Made by a program: the position numbers and the translations under genes
Assembly: GCA_016165875.1 (NCBI GenBank)
Contig: JABBOT010000010.1
Coordinates: 6,727,875-6,791,874 of the forward strand
Direction: 5' to 3'
Source: Acanthopleura granulata
Lineage: Eukaryota; Mollusca; Polyplacophora; Chitonida; Chitonidae
Length of the DNA stretch: 64,000 nucleotides
Part shown: in pieces, positions 11,931-64,000 of the stretch
How positions within the stretch are numbered: position 1 is the stretch's first letter
Layout of the letters: each line of letters opens with the position of its first letter
Notes under the pieces: generated by a model
What the model was told of the DNA's origin: nothing
Seen by the model: only the letters and a program-made list of their open reading frames with translations
The model's database searches: none

Positions 11931-13176
11931 ACACCAATTAGGTAAACAAAAACTCTGTAGCTAAACAAGGCTGGACACAAGTTGTAGTTAGATCAAAAAA
12001 AGTAGATAACGGAACTGTAGGCCAATATGTAGGCTATGCACAATGAAATCTATACACCGTGGGGATTAGAGGGGTCCAGACCTAGAATTTTATATCTAGT
12101 TACAGGTTTTAAGTTTATCAATGGATCTGAGGCCATTGCTATTACGTAGGGACATCTATGGGCGTTGTGGGTTAAAATTAACAGACAGTGTAGAATTACG
12201 GAAAAAAACACCCTTGCGAAGTGTTATGAAACTGGACTCTCGAATTGATCGAACAAAGTGCCGCTTTATAGGCATCAATTATAGGTATTGCAGTGGTATT
12301 GAACTACATTCCTAATGTTCGGTACCCTGAGATTTCAGATTTAATGTCATTGGGCGGAAATAGACACTCCCATGAGCTGTTTTAGTGAAAGATGCTCAGA
12401 AGGGGTGGAGGGAAAGAGTGTGACTCAGAGAATGACGAGGCGCGCGAATCCACACTGCTATAGCACACGAAATGTCGGTTCTATTCCAGCCTCCGACAGG
12501 TAACTTCCCATTAATAATTATTCATGGGACCTTTCTCGCAATAAACCTTCGACCGCGTTCATCTATTAGCCTATGGTCGTTTGTGCAAACTTACACCTGC
12601 GTTGAAGATTATTTATTTTCCACCAGTTGAGCTGGTACGTGTGTACGTCAGTAAGTTCATCAGTTTGTTCATCGCGTGTTTATCAGTAACTTCGCAAAGG
12701 TCGAGATCGAAGCCATCGATTCCTGTTACTGAGAACGGCATTCCTTGCAGGAGAATAACACTGATTTGAATGTATAATTATGGACTAACTCCACGCGGAC
12801 AACATTTCAGCTATACTGAGGCCAGACGGTAAATATAACAAATAGCCAAATAGTGGAATAGTGGATACACAGAGAATTGCTAACAAGCCTTCCGATCTCT
12901 AGCCCTGTCACAGTCCTTGTTTTGTTTGTGAATTGCCTCTGTGAGGTGTTCTACATTGTTTGATGAGGGTTTAACGTCGCTTTCAACATTCTTTCAATCA
13001 TATCACTGTGGTGCCTACTTCTACCAGGTCGGGTCCAACGTCTTGGTTTTAACTCGGTTCGAGATTGAACTCCGGGAGTACAGTTTACGAAGCAGATGCT
13101 CCATCCATTTTGCAGCCAGTACCACATGAAATACATGTACATATATGTAATACGTAGTACGAAGCCTTACAATATT

Positions 13177-13343
13177 CCTCCCACCAATGCGGTCGCTGTG
13201 AGTCCAAGTCTATCTATCAGCATGATCGTGGGTTTCGCTTCGGGCTCAGCTTGGTTTCCTCCCACCATAATGCTGGCCGCCATCGTACAAGTCAAATATT
13301 CTTGAGTGCGGTGTGAAACACCAATCAATAAAATCAATAAATC
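13177..13343 (+). mobile_element. SINE remnant
   Basis: CCTCCCACCAATGCGGTCGC TGTGAGTCCAAGTC (B box area) to CACCAATCAATAAAATCAAT; internally deleted relative to the copy at 10302-10569. Confidence 0.8.
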
Positions 13344-13380
13344 AAACCTTACAATACTTACCGTATGAAACCTGTAAAGG

Positions 13381-13650
13381 TTCTGTGTGAAGTCCTATAC
13401 AATAGGCCTACTTCTGTGTGAAGCCCTATACAATAGGCCTACTTCTGTGTGAAGTCCTATACAATAGGCCTTCTTCTGTGTGAAGTCCTATACAATAGGC
13501 CTTCTTCTGTGTGAAGTCCTATACAATAGGCCTTCTTCTGTGTGAAGCTTGTAACCGTTCTGTGTGTGAAGTCTTATACAGTAGGTTTACTTGCCGTGTG
13601 AAGCCTGTAACCAGTTTGTGTGTGAAGCCGTACACAGTACTTACCGAGTG
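13381..13650. repeat. ~31-bp tandem repeat, about 6 close copies plus diverged ones
   Basis: Unit TTCTGTGTGAAGTCCTATAC then AATAGGCCTAC/TTC. The last copies (from about 13545) drift to GTAACCGTTCTGTGTGTGAA. Confidence 0.9.
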
Positions 13651-15796
13651 AATTCTCCGATCCCTTTTTGTGTGAAATATATATATATATATATGACCGC
13701 TTACACTGTATGAAGTCTCAGATCAAAAGCAGTCCCGGGTCCTTCTCAGATCGCGAAATCTGTGCACGTAATATTCACCAAATCTCTGGCTGCATTAGAC
13801 ACGTTGATATCAGTGCATGCAAAATTCCATATATATGTCCTCCATTTCACTCATCAACAGTCGTAAACTAAAACACTGTGTCTCAAATTATTATCAACGA
13901 ACGAAGAAACCATAACTATTGCTATAAACTGACGCAAACACGACAATAAAAACAAGAATGGGAAAAGGGTACTTAAGGAGTACCGTAATGGATGGCCTTT
14001 GTGGTCAACATTTTGACAAGACCGTTGGGTGGAAAACAACTGCAGTGCTTTTAACTGAAGGCGAAATGACATCACCAGAAGCAATGAAGTCTTCGTCTCG
14101 AAAACCAACTTACGCTGCTTAACATTATGAATTAGGAAAAGTATTGTACCTGCCTTGTCATTGTAATAATAATAACAGCTTCCAACATACCGATGAGCAG
14201 GCCTTGTACTGTTAACGTGTCACTTACAACGTATAAGTGAATTTTACAGACAGCTGAATAAATGCGACAAGTTACGAGGAGCACTGAACAGATCCAGTTC
14301 ACACATTCTGCGTCTCAAGCCTAGGCTGCAGATATTGGCCCATTGGTCACTGTATTTGGTTCTCTGACCACTTCCAGCCAAGCAGCGTTTTACCAGTGCA
14401 TGCTAGCCAGCTGTTTCACTAGTGGTTAGAAAACGCTTAAAACAACAACCATGAAATGTGTGGGGTGAGTCCAAATCATTAACAGGAACGGGCTGGCTAA
14501 ATATGTGCTTTCATTAAGGCCCATTACATCTCCAAACCGGTGAAAAACATGAGCATGTCGGGCTTGCACAAAATACTACAAACCTAAACGATTTGCTGAA
14601 TTACTTCAGAAGTTTCAAGTGGACCCAGTTAGCCATAATTCAGTATAGGGTAGGGGTTTAAAAACTGACTGTAGTGAGGTTGCTAGTTGGTTGGAAGTCG
14701 GCATATGGAGCTGCTATTACACTGTATATCTGACTTTCGACTTTCGAGATTTGAATTCAGGTCATCAAGACAACTGTGGACACAAATCTATACTCAAGAG
14801 TCACAATAAATGACACAACTCAAGTCAAAATATACATACACAATGAATACCAGTGCTGAGGAAAAGTCCAACCTCAAGGCAACAATTTTTGCTATGACCA
14901 GGCTGATCTTTAGAACAGCGTCACTGAGTACACATATTTAACAGATTTGGCTATTTATTTCAAAACTGCTTTGAAGACAGAAAGGGCTGGCTAATAAAAA
15001 TGAGACTTTAACATAATCTGTTCACAAGTTCAAAATAAGGAATTTATAACTGTACTGAGATGGAATATGACATATATGATATCTATAATCCAGAAATAAA
15101 ACAACACAAGATTTCCATCCTTACTAAAAAGTAAAAGTTTAATATACATAAGAATAAAATCACCAGCAACATATACTTTCAAATGGACTAGAATACAGGT
15201 TTCAGTTTGTACACATTTTAAAACTTTCAGTTCTGGAATCTTGGGATTATGTGGGAACACCCAAGATGCCAGCGATGTGTGACCAACGAACCATAAAGTG
15301 TCCAAGTCTCTGGTTGATTTAAGATGACTAATCAGTTGGTGGCGTCAAACAACTCCATAACCCCCTATGATCCCACTAGCCTCCAAAATGCCAAGTGTTT
15401 TGAATGTGACAATCCTTCAACACACTGATCTGTCAGGGCTTGATCGATGACAACCATCAGTTCAGTGCACTACCACTCACATTCACTTAAATCATTATTT
15501 AAACATATTAAAAATAACTTCATGTTGATAAAACATGTAACTTTCAGGTTAACGAGATACTGCTTAACAGTCACATCACAGTATGTTGAAACTATTGCTG
15601 TAGAACAATGTAATACTTACAGATGGATTTAAATGTTCAAAACCATGATTTTTCAGACTCAACAAGTGGTATCAAAAGATAATCAATCCTGGGACAATGG
15701 GTCTTAACAATAACAAATGCATAGGGAATACAGGGTGTAACACTTGGGCCTTACCCCATGGGCTGTATGTACATATACATATAAATTCACACAGAG

Positions 15797-15798
15797 AC

Positions 15799-15826
<28 letters not shown>
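15797..15826. repeat. (AT)n microsatellite
   Basis: About 30 bp of ATATAT within an ACATATA-rich stretch. Similar runs lie at about 13677-13694 and 35813-35836. Confidence 0.95.
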
Positions 15827-15829
<3 letters not shown>

Positions 15830-17574
15830 CATGTACAGTGAACATCTGAATGACTGGTCTATTCTGATACACAGGAGAGGTCTTGGCTTGCGAGGTACCT
15901 GGACATACATCAAACCACCCTTCCTCATATCACATTAGAGGCATTCAGGTACAATATCCTAAATGATGACCAAGGGATTTTTGCTTCAGGTAACAATTCT
16001 GTTAAGCATGCTATTCCATTAACAGATTAAAAATTCATAGCCATTATTAAAATTATTTGAAAATGTAGTGGCCTGTGTCTCAAACTTATGTTCAATGGTC
16101 TTTTATAGAAATATCCTTACATCTGACTGCTCCATTCCAACTTGAAGGCAGACAAGGGAAATGACTACGCTGTTGCAGAGACATTTTAACACACATTTGC
16201 ACATCTTACATTCAACTTTTTCATACAAAGCAAACTGACAGAACAATTTTAGCCACTCATCAGTGACAAGAATTTAACAATGAAAATGAGACTGTACATG
16301 ACTGCCACTTAGATATCACTTACAGAAAAAGAAACTCAGACATTAAAAGGGTGTTTGGAGAAGTCTCATCGCACCAAGTCTCATTCAAAAACTTCCATAT
16401 TATGCTAAACATAGCTTACCCAACCTTGCCACATCAACGAAATGTGAACATGAAAACTAATACATGAGCACAATGACTTTCATGTACAATAACACTCATC
16501 TATTAAAAGACATTTTTCATAAGGTAGCACTCAGGTCTTTAAGCTGGTGTATAACAACACAACAGAGTAATCAGACAGCTCAGATCATATCTCAGGCAGT
16601 TGCATGTAACAAACTAACATTATGCAAACTATACTGAGGTACAATCTTCAATATTTAAAACATGTTAAATAAAATAAAACCAGTATTCATGATGTTATTA
16701 ACTATTTTTGTTTCATAACAGTAATAAAGCATCAGAATTAGTCAAGATTCAAGACTCAGATTTCAACACTACTATCAATGGTTTAAACAACACTTATTGG
16801 TTCACAGTGAAAATTAAACACTTCATCAGTCAGGGGGATGAGCATGTAAAATTCAGATGTTTTTACATCTGATATGGGACTGGTTGAAAACTAATCACGA
16901 ACTTTTCTATTAGCGGCCTAAACAGAGCCAACAGTTTCAGATCTTTGAGAAACAGAAGAGTAAATGGTTTTCAGATCTTGGAATAAAATAGAACAAACAG
17001 TTTCAGATTTCTGAGAAGAAGAGTAAACGATTTTCTGATAAGAAGGTAGAAGATTCAACATTTCAGTAGTTAGTTGTTCGGTGTGTTAATATTAAAGAAC
17101 CACCTGTTTCAAGGATCAACTCAGAGTTTAACAGTATGGAGATATACTGTTATTATGCTATCTGTAAATTCTAAAAAAATCTCCACTGTATCCAGAATTA
17201 TGATGATTTCCAATTCAACTTAATACATGCCCAAATGTGCATTTATTTCCCTCTGAAATAACAACTTAAATACCTCTATATATTGTTATTTACGACAAAT
17301 AACACCAGAAAGAAAACAAGGTAATGTCCTCAATTCTGTCAAAGGATTTAACAAATACACCGCAACAAATCCATGTCATCCCACATTTAAAACTGGGTAG
17401 TGGTGTGAAGTTCTTAGGCTATAAGTACAGTACCTGAGCAGAGCACATGTAGCATTCACAGTAAACAGAACTGCCTTACATGTATCACATTGGGAAGAAC
17501 AAAAAACGACTCGCCAGGATTTACTAAATCCAAGGGAATACAAAGAATACCAAAGAACAGTTACAAGTAAAAAT

Positions 17575-17710
17575 GAACAATTGAACATACACAGGAACAA
17601 TTGGCCATACAAAGGAACAATTGGCCATACAAAGGGACAACGGGACATACAAAGGAACAATGGGACATACAAAGGAACAATCGGTCATACATAGGAACAA
17701 TGGGACACAC
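17575..17710. repeat. 20-bp tandem repeat, about 6-7 copies
   Basis: Unit GGAACAATTGGCCATACAAA with variants GGGACATACAAA. Gives a Cys/Phe-rich minus frame that is a repeat by-product. Confidence 0.85.
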
Positions 17711-18639
17711 TAATAAATAATAGGACTCTTAAACAAGAACAGGTTTATAATAAATGGAAGAATAGAACAAACAAAGCAATGGCAGGAAAAAACCAAAACA
17801 GAACGAATGAAGAATGGGACAAACAAATTAACAAGATAAATGATACGACATTTGCTGCCAATGCCACCCCAATGTATCTCCAGTAAATCTAATATCTAAG
17901 GTCATCATCATCTGATGTGAATATACCACAAAGATCACCCTTCTTTTCTTGTCACCTATCACTCAATGCCATGTTACATTTTCCAACCCTGGACAGATAA
18001 TTGATACTTCTATGAAATAATGTACTGAACAAGGGCAATGCAGAATATAACTCTGCTCAGACTGTCATTTGTCGATTTTGAATCTGAAAATGTTTGATAT
18101 AACAATTTTAATAAATTACTTTGTACACAGAACTCTACCACCATCAAACATGTGAATATCAATCCAAATCCTTGCATAGCCATGACAAGTAGTTGTATTG
18201 CTTTGTTCATAGAAAACACCTTTAATGAAGTGTGCGTGTTCTTTCTCAGGTAAGGGGTGTTTACAAGATCTGCTGTCAGTAAGCAGTTGATGTTGGGATG
18301 GGTCATCACCATTAACTTGCGCTGTTGTGTACATACCACATATACATTAACCTGCGTTCAGCTCCATATGTTCTGACATGCAACCCTGCCAAATGAGGTG
18401 TAATGTATACAAAAAAGGCTTACTGACAAGAAATTTACTACATCCAAAATAATATTTCACATTACCTACATTTCCCCCTGAGAGGTGCAGCCAGATATCT
18501 CAAACACAGTACATACATCTGGATGATGTTGTTTTGATATCCAAAATTGTACAATGTTGGCAAAGGTCATTTGCCAGGTTAACACATACATTTTACATGT
18601 ATAATTGTCGCACATTTCTCGCAAAGTATCTCACACTGC

Positions 18640-19440
18640 CCCAGGCAGAGTTGGAATCCTATACCAGCACAACTCCAGATGAGGTTGTATTTCACATCAA
18701 CACATGCCCGGATTAGATTGTATCCCAGCAGGACAGGCAGCACATCATTAGCAGAGGGTGTATCCTATACCACCAGATGACCTGATGAGGGTGTATCCTA
18801 TACCACCAGACGACCTGATGAGGGTGTATCCTATACCACCAGACGACCTGATGAGGGTGTATCCTATACCACCAGACGACCTGATGAGGGTGTATCCTAT
18901 ACCACCAGACGACCTGATGAGGGTGTATCCTATACCAGTACATCATCAGACGAGGTTGTATCCCATCTTGGCACATCACCGTATGACGTTGTATCTCATA
19001 CCAGCAAATCACCAGATTAGGTTGTAAACCCATACCAGCAAATCACCAGATGAGGTTGTAAACCCAATACCAGCAAATCACCAGATGAGGTTGTAAACCC
19101 AATACCAGCAAATCACCAGATGAGGTTGTAAACCCAATACCAGCAAATCACCAGATGAGGTTGTAAACCCAATACCAGCACATCACCTGATAAGTTTGTA
19201 CATGTACCCTATACCAACAATCACCAGCTGAGTCTGTATCCTATGCCAGTACATTACCAGCTGAGGTTGTATCCTACACTAGCACATGACCTGATACAGC
19301 TGCAGCCTATGTAAGCATGTCATCAGACCAAGCTGTATCCTATACTAGAAAATTGCCAGGTTGGGGCTGTATCCCACACCATCACATCATCAGCTGAGGT
19401 TGTATCCTGCACAGCCACATCATCAGATGAGGTTACATTC
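18640..19440. repeat. 33/35-bp tandem array downstream of the PLEKHH stop
   Basis: Two related unit types: 33 bp, GATGAGGGTGTATCCTATAC then CACCAGACGACCT (about 18754-18955, nearly identical copies), and 35 bp, AGGTTGTAAACCCAATACCA then GCAAATCACCAGATG (about 19017-19200), with diverged copies on both sides up to 19440. The 33-bp block leaves long frames open in several registers; these are not proteins. If the 3' UTR extends here, the array would be transcribed in the mRNA. Confidence 0.9.
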
Positions 19441-19518
19441 CAACCCTGGCTGGTACAGCCTTTGATGTCCTACGACCATTAGAGGTAGGACAGAGGAGTT
19501 CCTGTTCATGACGATGGA

Positions 19519-58510
<38,992 letters not shown>

Positions 58511-61500
58511 CTGTTCACAACAGACCAAGGGACATAACCCAGGGTTAAGTAAGGTACACTTCGTGTGAAGTTCCATGAAGATTTGGAGGCTTACATGACT
58601 TGAAAAGATTGATCTTGTTAATAATTAATTACAGCAATCAATTACACACATCTGTCAGCCAATTACACAAAATCTTTGCTCGTTGGAATCTGCACGTCTA
58701 CATTTATGTGAGGAAGTTATTTGGCATGGTCAATTGGTTCACCTATCACAGATTGCAAAAACAGCAATCAATGTTACTCATTTGAAAACTATCAGTGATA
58801 TGCTCTATTTGAATGCTGGCATGGTCAGTTGCAGGTTTGACACTCCTCAGTCCTGTAAGAAACCTTGGAACTGTATTCACTGCATTCATAAAGAGTTCAA
58901 CAAAACCCAACGCTGCAACAAGCACCTTTTCAATCTTGCTCTTTGCCATATGCATGCATTTAATATTTCATAAAATGCTTTCTGAACTTCCAGAAGAGAA
59001 GACTGATCTTGGACAATGCTCTTGTACACGTATTGTCCAAATTTTTATAGGAGAAAAGAAATCAGGAATTGTTATATCATCTTTTATATCACAACAGCAC
59101 CTATAACGAATAACTACATCTATATTTACTTATTTGGCTGATCAGCATACTGAAGAATTTTTCACTTAACTGACGTGGTCGATTTTTGTGTAGAGGAAAG
59201 TGGAGTGCTCTGAGTAAACTACCTACCTCTGGCAAAGTTACTGACCAACTTTCCCACATGTGGCTTTAATACAGATATGCACACCATATGATATTCATAG
59301 GACGTAAGTGGTCAAGAAACATCAGACTACAAAAACGACCACTCAAGTGTCATTAAATGCGTGTAACCAATGCCCAACAGTTGCTGTGAGATGTGCAATG
59401 AAAACAATGTGCACCAACAACCCAGGATCTAATCTAGGGTACGGGCAACCAAAACATGACACATGGTAACAAAGTTGGTATGCCTACACTTAATTTCCAC
59501 TGAAGTATCTAGTATTATTTAAGCACAGGTAAAAGATGTTTTTATCAACAAACAAACCATGAGCAAATTCAGTGTGTTCATAAAATCCAACTTTCTTCAT
59601 GTCATCATGTACAAAATATGTAAACTAAGACATAATATAAAATTTTCCTGACTTGATCAGTTTAGTAATGGCAATAGATGTGGATGTATACCTGAGTTGA
59701 TGCATGACAAGGCCTGTTAACAGAATCCCTAAGGGTGAGTCCATCTATCTATGTGCTGAATATCCCTGAGCTCCAAGGGCATCAGGTTGTTATGGTACAA
59801 CAGTCAGTCAACCCCTTCTTCGGGAACGCTCAATGGCTACTTCAAAGCAGACAAACAACTTGGCTAGGAAGCCACATACTTCATTTATCCCATCAAAAGG
59901 GTCTGCCAGCTCCTGGTCCTTTCCCTTCAGTCCCAATCGCTCTTTGCAGATAACTTGCAACACCATAAAATGCTACATATGGCCGGCAGTATCATCCATT
60001 ACTTGCGAAAATCGCATGTATCAAATATTTACATACATCTAATTATTTGATAGGTATCTGCATACAAACAATAGGTATTCACCAGTTACAGGAATAGGGT
60101 CATGTCTGAACCAGTTACAGTACAGGTACATGTACTTGATATTTAGGTATCCGAGTGGGAATATATATATTCACCAGCCCTACAAATAACTTAGAGTACA
60201 TTGTCTGAATCTAGTATGGGCACTGCCTATGTTAAGTAATGAATTACAGAGAGAAGATAACATATTTCTGGTAGACGTGCAGTTAGTACTGCTGACCTGG
60301 GGTCAACCGCTAGCCCATTCTTCACACAACTCTGACAGAACCAGCTACTATCAAGAGGCCCTCAAAAAATGCTGAAATGGAATAAAATATTGATAACCTT
60401 CCTGGAAGCAGAAAAAGTGGGCCGTGATCAGCTGAGAAGTGGAGAGGTATGTTCATTTCACGCCTGACTGAAGCTCTCCATCATAAACTCTCCATTTCCC
60501 TGGGAAAGGGACGCCAGCTTAATGCAATCACAGTTCAACTGACTGATCCAATATTGACAGAATACAATCAACTAATTTCCAGCTGACCACAAACGCTAAG
60601 CACATGGCCACTTCCAGCAGGTCAATACCTTGTTACTTTCTGATATATCTGTCCTGGTGTATGTTTCTACCCAGGCCTTCCATGCCGGGCACAACCCAAT
60701 GGTTAATCACACAGTGCCTCCTCGCATCTGAAAATAACATCAGATTTACTGGTGGTGAGGTTTCCCTGTGTGTGATCAACTTACAGGAAAGCAATATATC
60801 ACTCATCTCTGGCACAGAGCTACAAGTAACAGGTCTCCACACAGGGGTGTGGAGGGCACAATTAAGGTCAGGTATTGTCACAATACATGCAGCCTTCCAA
60901 AGGATGCAGCCCAAACTTCTGCCTGAGCAGGTGGTTTGTACACCTGATCTATTTCCTCAACAGGATACAATTTAACTTCATAATTTGGAGCTAGAGGTGA
61001 AATATTATTGGATGGCCTGGTCTAATTCGGGGCTTCTCATAAAGTATGATTTCACAAGCCCCAAAAAACTAATAAACATGAAACACATGCCCACCTGCAC
61101 GCATACATAGTTGTATACAGGCAATAGAGGCTATAAATTACCAGCAATAATTGAGTTTACAAACACAATTACTTAGCATCATATATTTATTAGTTTCTCT
61201 AACCATTACACCTATGAGTGACAAAAATAATCACTAGCCAGAAAATAAAGATAATGAGACATCTATCATTCCTGTGTCGTGGTATAAAAAGTTCAGGGTG
61301 AGAACGGCTTCATACAACTCGTCTATACATGTAGGTGTGTAAACCATGAATTGCACAGGGACTATTACAGCAGAGCTGTGTGACAGGTTGGTGAACTGTA
61401 AAGCTCACCTTTCCAATGAGTTGTATGTACCTGGTATTAATGGCTCTTTAGTTCACCATTCACCAATCCTAACATGCACATATGCCATAAGTTTTACTTT

Positions 61501-64000
61501 GACCATTCCCTATTTCCTGAAGTAACGCCAAGTACATCTGTATTTCCCCCTCCTTTACTGGGATCAGGTGTTCAAGGCAATTCAACCACTCACATAGGCT
61601 GTTTCTATCAAACATTTAACAAACACATCAATATGGTCCACACCTCAATGAACTATAAAATGTACATGGTTCATGTGAATAGATTTCAGTCTCATCTCTA
61701 CTTCCCTAGGTACATGTAATAGCAGGAGCACATTCACAGTACTGTGGTAGCAACTATCCATGGTACACACATATTCATGACCCATCCAAAACCAGTTCAC
61801 ATTCACTTAGATATCTACATAAACAGATTTGTGGCTTGGAAGAAGAAATAATTATTTTGGTTTTTTTACCTCAGTCCACCTGGCAGGTGCTGGCCTCCAC
61901 TACCTGCAATACTAGAGTATATTATGTATGTAGGTGTGAGAAAAACAGTTAGACTGTACACATGGCTGCACAGGTCATGCCAGGTATCACTGCCATACCT
62001 GCTGCACCTTCCCTGCAAACACGCTGCAATTACAGCTGCAACAGGTGGTAACCTACCTGTACTGTAATTGACACGCTGTTTTCAGCATCTGCACCTGTGT
62101 GTATATGTAGAGACATACTGTGTGCAAGCAAGTCTATCTCAAAAGCCAGGTGTTCTGCATGTGATAATCTAGCCTAATGATACTGCATGTCATAATCTAG
62201 CCTAATGTTACTGCATGTGATAATCTAGCCTAATGTTACTGCATGTGATAATCTAGCCTAATGTTACTGCATGTCATAATCTAGCCTAATGTTACTGCAA
62301 GTAGGAAGTCTTGAATGAATCATGAGCCAGAAAGATTAAGACTAAGAAATTCACTGTTTTTATGACAGTTTGCTGATAATGGTCAATAATTTTTAAACAA
62401 CTGCAATTTCCTTATTAATCTGGGGTCGGGCTCACCAATGGAGAAAAATTGTAAAACATAACATGTATGTGTCAAAGGTTTACGAAGCAAACAGCTACTG
62501 ACTGAAAACTCAAGATCAACTAGACATCAATTCATAATGAAAACAAGTCTTTAAATGACATAAATCTTATGTTGCGAGTCTTAAGCGTTATCATTTGCTA
62601 ATGTAATAATGCATAGGCGGGTATGAGATTGTGAAACAGTCATACACAGTATGTTCTAACTTAGGACCTGAAATGACACTTACAACCTTAGGTGAAACTG
62701 CACCAGGATTCGAACAGCCTCTTCATTCAGGAACTAGATATTATAACGACTGAGATCAATGGCTTTCTTAACGCATTTCACACCAAGCGTCCATCCTTTA
62801 TAACATGCCTGCTTTCAGGATCAAAGCTAGACAGGTAGCAGCATGATAATGATGTCCTCATCCTCCCGGGGGGGGAGGGGGGGGGCCACTCAGTCCACAC
62901 AATACTGAAGGATGGACTCCATTTACACACCAACACCCAAATACACACTGTGGCTTTTATGAGGGTCTCATATAACAGGAAAACACTTCAATGATTTGTC
63001 AATGTAAAATGGCCAGCTCCCAGACTTTGGACAGCATATGACAAAACATTTGACATCACTATCATACAACACAGAAATATCACCTAAGAGTGCCAAATTA
63101 CTGTTCCCAAACAATTTCATGATGAAGAAAACAATATCCTAAACATCATACACCAAAAAATTATTTAGCAGCTTTAGCTGACCTAAACTTTGACCTATAA
63201 TTCAGCACAAAAATTAATATTTTTCTCACTTTATTTGACACTTTTTAGGGAGAATATTTTGGAGCGAATATAGTAAGTAGATATAGGTGGTCAGGTTGAT
63301 CAAGTTGAAGAAATGTGCAGATCTGAAAAAAACCTCCATACCTCAGCAAACCACAGATCCATTTGAGCCCAAAGTCTCATTTCTCCACGGTCTGGACAAA
63401 GAAATATGACTGAGGGAATCTGAACTGATCCTGATCAATGTGGAAGTTTTCTACAGACACTGGCGTAAATAATGTTCGGTAATTCGTCAGAAATCAGAGC
63501 TAGACAACGGGCCACCTAGTAAACCTGACCTAATCACTCCCCTGCCACTACATAATTCCACATTTCAAAAATCAAACATTACTGATATCAAGACACTGGA
63601 GACTGCCTTTCACCAACTCACCTCAGACTCTTCCCAGACGTCATAACAGACATGTACATGTAATTTCCCATCACTTTTTTTCCATCTGCATCATTTTGGT
63701 CTTTCCTCTTTCACATCACAAATATGCTGAGTTGTCAGAGCTCATTACAACAGAGCATACTCGACAAGATTTCATACAGGGTTCCATATCTATCTATAAT
63801 GGGAATGGGGAGGCGGCAAATTTTTTTAATCCAGTGAGATGGCACTAGCATGAAGCAGGACTTGATTGAAATTGATTGAAGCACAATGTTTGCATTATTA
63901 CATTGTATCAACATCTCCTGTAATCTTGGGCTGTTTCTCATGTGACCTAATCACTATAAACTGGGATACACTTGGTGTCAAAACCATAGCCCCAGGGCAC
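58511..64000. other. Upstream of first visible PLEKHH exon; probable 5' intron
   Basis: I looked here for the N-terminal exon (the segment before M-Q-x-L-E-x-R) and found none, so it likely lies past the window. Contains a SINE-like remnant (about 59124-59180, minus), the 28-bp array at 62155-62300, a poly-G tract (about 62869-62886) and a family F fragment (about 63794-63822). Frames at 60604-60975 and 61474-61719 are featureless. Confidence 0.5.
62155..62300. repeat. 28-bp tandem repeat, 5 copies
   Basis: Unit ACTGCATGTGATAATCTAGC CTAATGTT, alternating CATGTGAT/CATGTCAT. Confidence 0.95.

Larger units (their letters stand above)
10570..14949. other. Intergenic, no supported gene
   Basis: Holds the dispersed repeat at 11351-11705, the MITE at 11735-11930, a SINE remnant (13177-13343), the 31-bp array (13381-13650) and an (AT)n run (about 13677-13694). 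Frames at 12121-12315 and 13854-14108 have no recognisable features. Confidence 0.45.
14950..19518 (-). other. PLEKHH 3' flank / possible long 3' UTR
   Basis: AT-rich sequence without supported genes downstream of the PLEKHH stop. Minus-strand AATAAA occurs near 17231 and 14952 (plus-strand TTTATT), either of which could end the transcript; no firm choice is possible. Holds an (AT)n run at about 15797-15826, a 20-bp array at 17575-17710 and the 33/35-bp array at 18640-19440. Confidence 0.4.

Noticed and set aside
18713..19033. Plus and minus frames with short repeats such as HPHQVVWWYRI or YPIPPDDLMRV
   Set aside because: 33-bp repeats give open frames on both strands; no other sign of coding.
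60604..60975. Plus-strand 123-codon frame, longest non-repeat frame upstream of PLEKHH
   Set aside because: No domain, motif or splice context; the opposite strand is also open over 93 codons, as expected by chance.
63621..63650. Strong minus-strand donor GAG/GTGAGT after a short ATG frame, considered as the missing first exon
   Set aside because: The peptide (MTSGKSLR) does not resemble the family N-terminus and phase does not fit exon 1, which needs phase 0.

Overview
This is a eukaryotic (animal) genomic window with one large, well-supported gene on the minus strand, one smaller intronless gene, and a very heavy load of tandem and dispersed repeats. Split exons with standard GT-AG introns, tRNA-derived SINEs with an (AATA)n tail, and MITEs show an animal nuclear genome. 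The SINE type and general repeat style suggest a lophotrochozoan such as a mollusc or brachiopod; that placement is inference and could not be checked by search.

The main gene is a PLEKHH1/PLEKHH2/MAX-1 family member (two PH domains, MyTH4, FERM, N-terminal coiled coil). I reconstructed 28 coding exons between 58510 and 19519 on the minus strand. They join in one open frame of 1392 codons plus stop (4179 nt), with every intron phase consistent. The extreme N-terminal exon or exons are not visible and probably lie beyond 64000. A possible alternative first exon with its own ATG sits at 50897-50968.

Layout: 1-3996 has no supported gene (one 47-bp array). 3998-4669 (-) is a SERTA-domain-like gene with acidic repeats. 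4902-14950 is intergenic, with SINEs, two MITEs, a 54-bp array and a 31-bp array. 14950-19518 is the PLEKHH 3' flank or 3' UTR with 33/35-bp repeats. 19519-58510 is PLEKHH. 58511-64000 is probably its first visible 5' intron.

The most striking feature is the link between tandem repeats and 5' splice sites. Behind exons 4, 15, 19 and 27 the 3' end of the exon, its splice donor and the start of the intron have been tandemly duplicated (2 copies, about 5-6 copies at 105 bp, 5 extra copies at 33 bp, about 15 copies in a 166-bp two-monomer pattern). Other minisatellites (introns 1, 2, 18 and 24) begin within about 20-190 bp downstream of donors. A dispersed repeat also ends only about 12 bp before the acceptor of exon 26. 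Most long reading frames in the window are by-products of these arrays and are not proteins.
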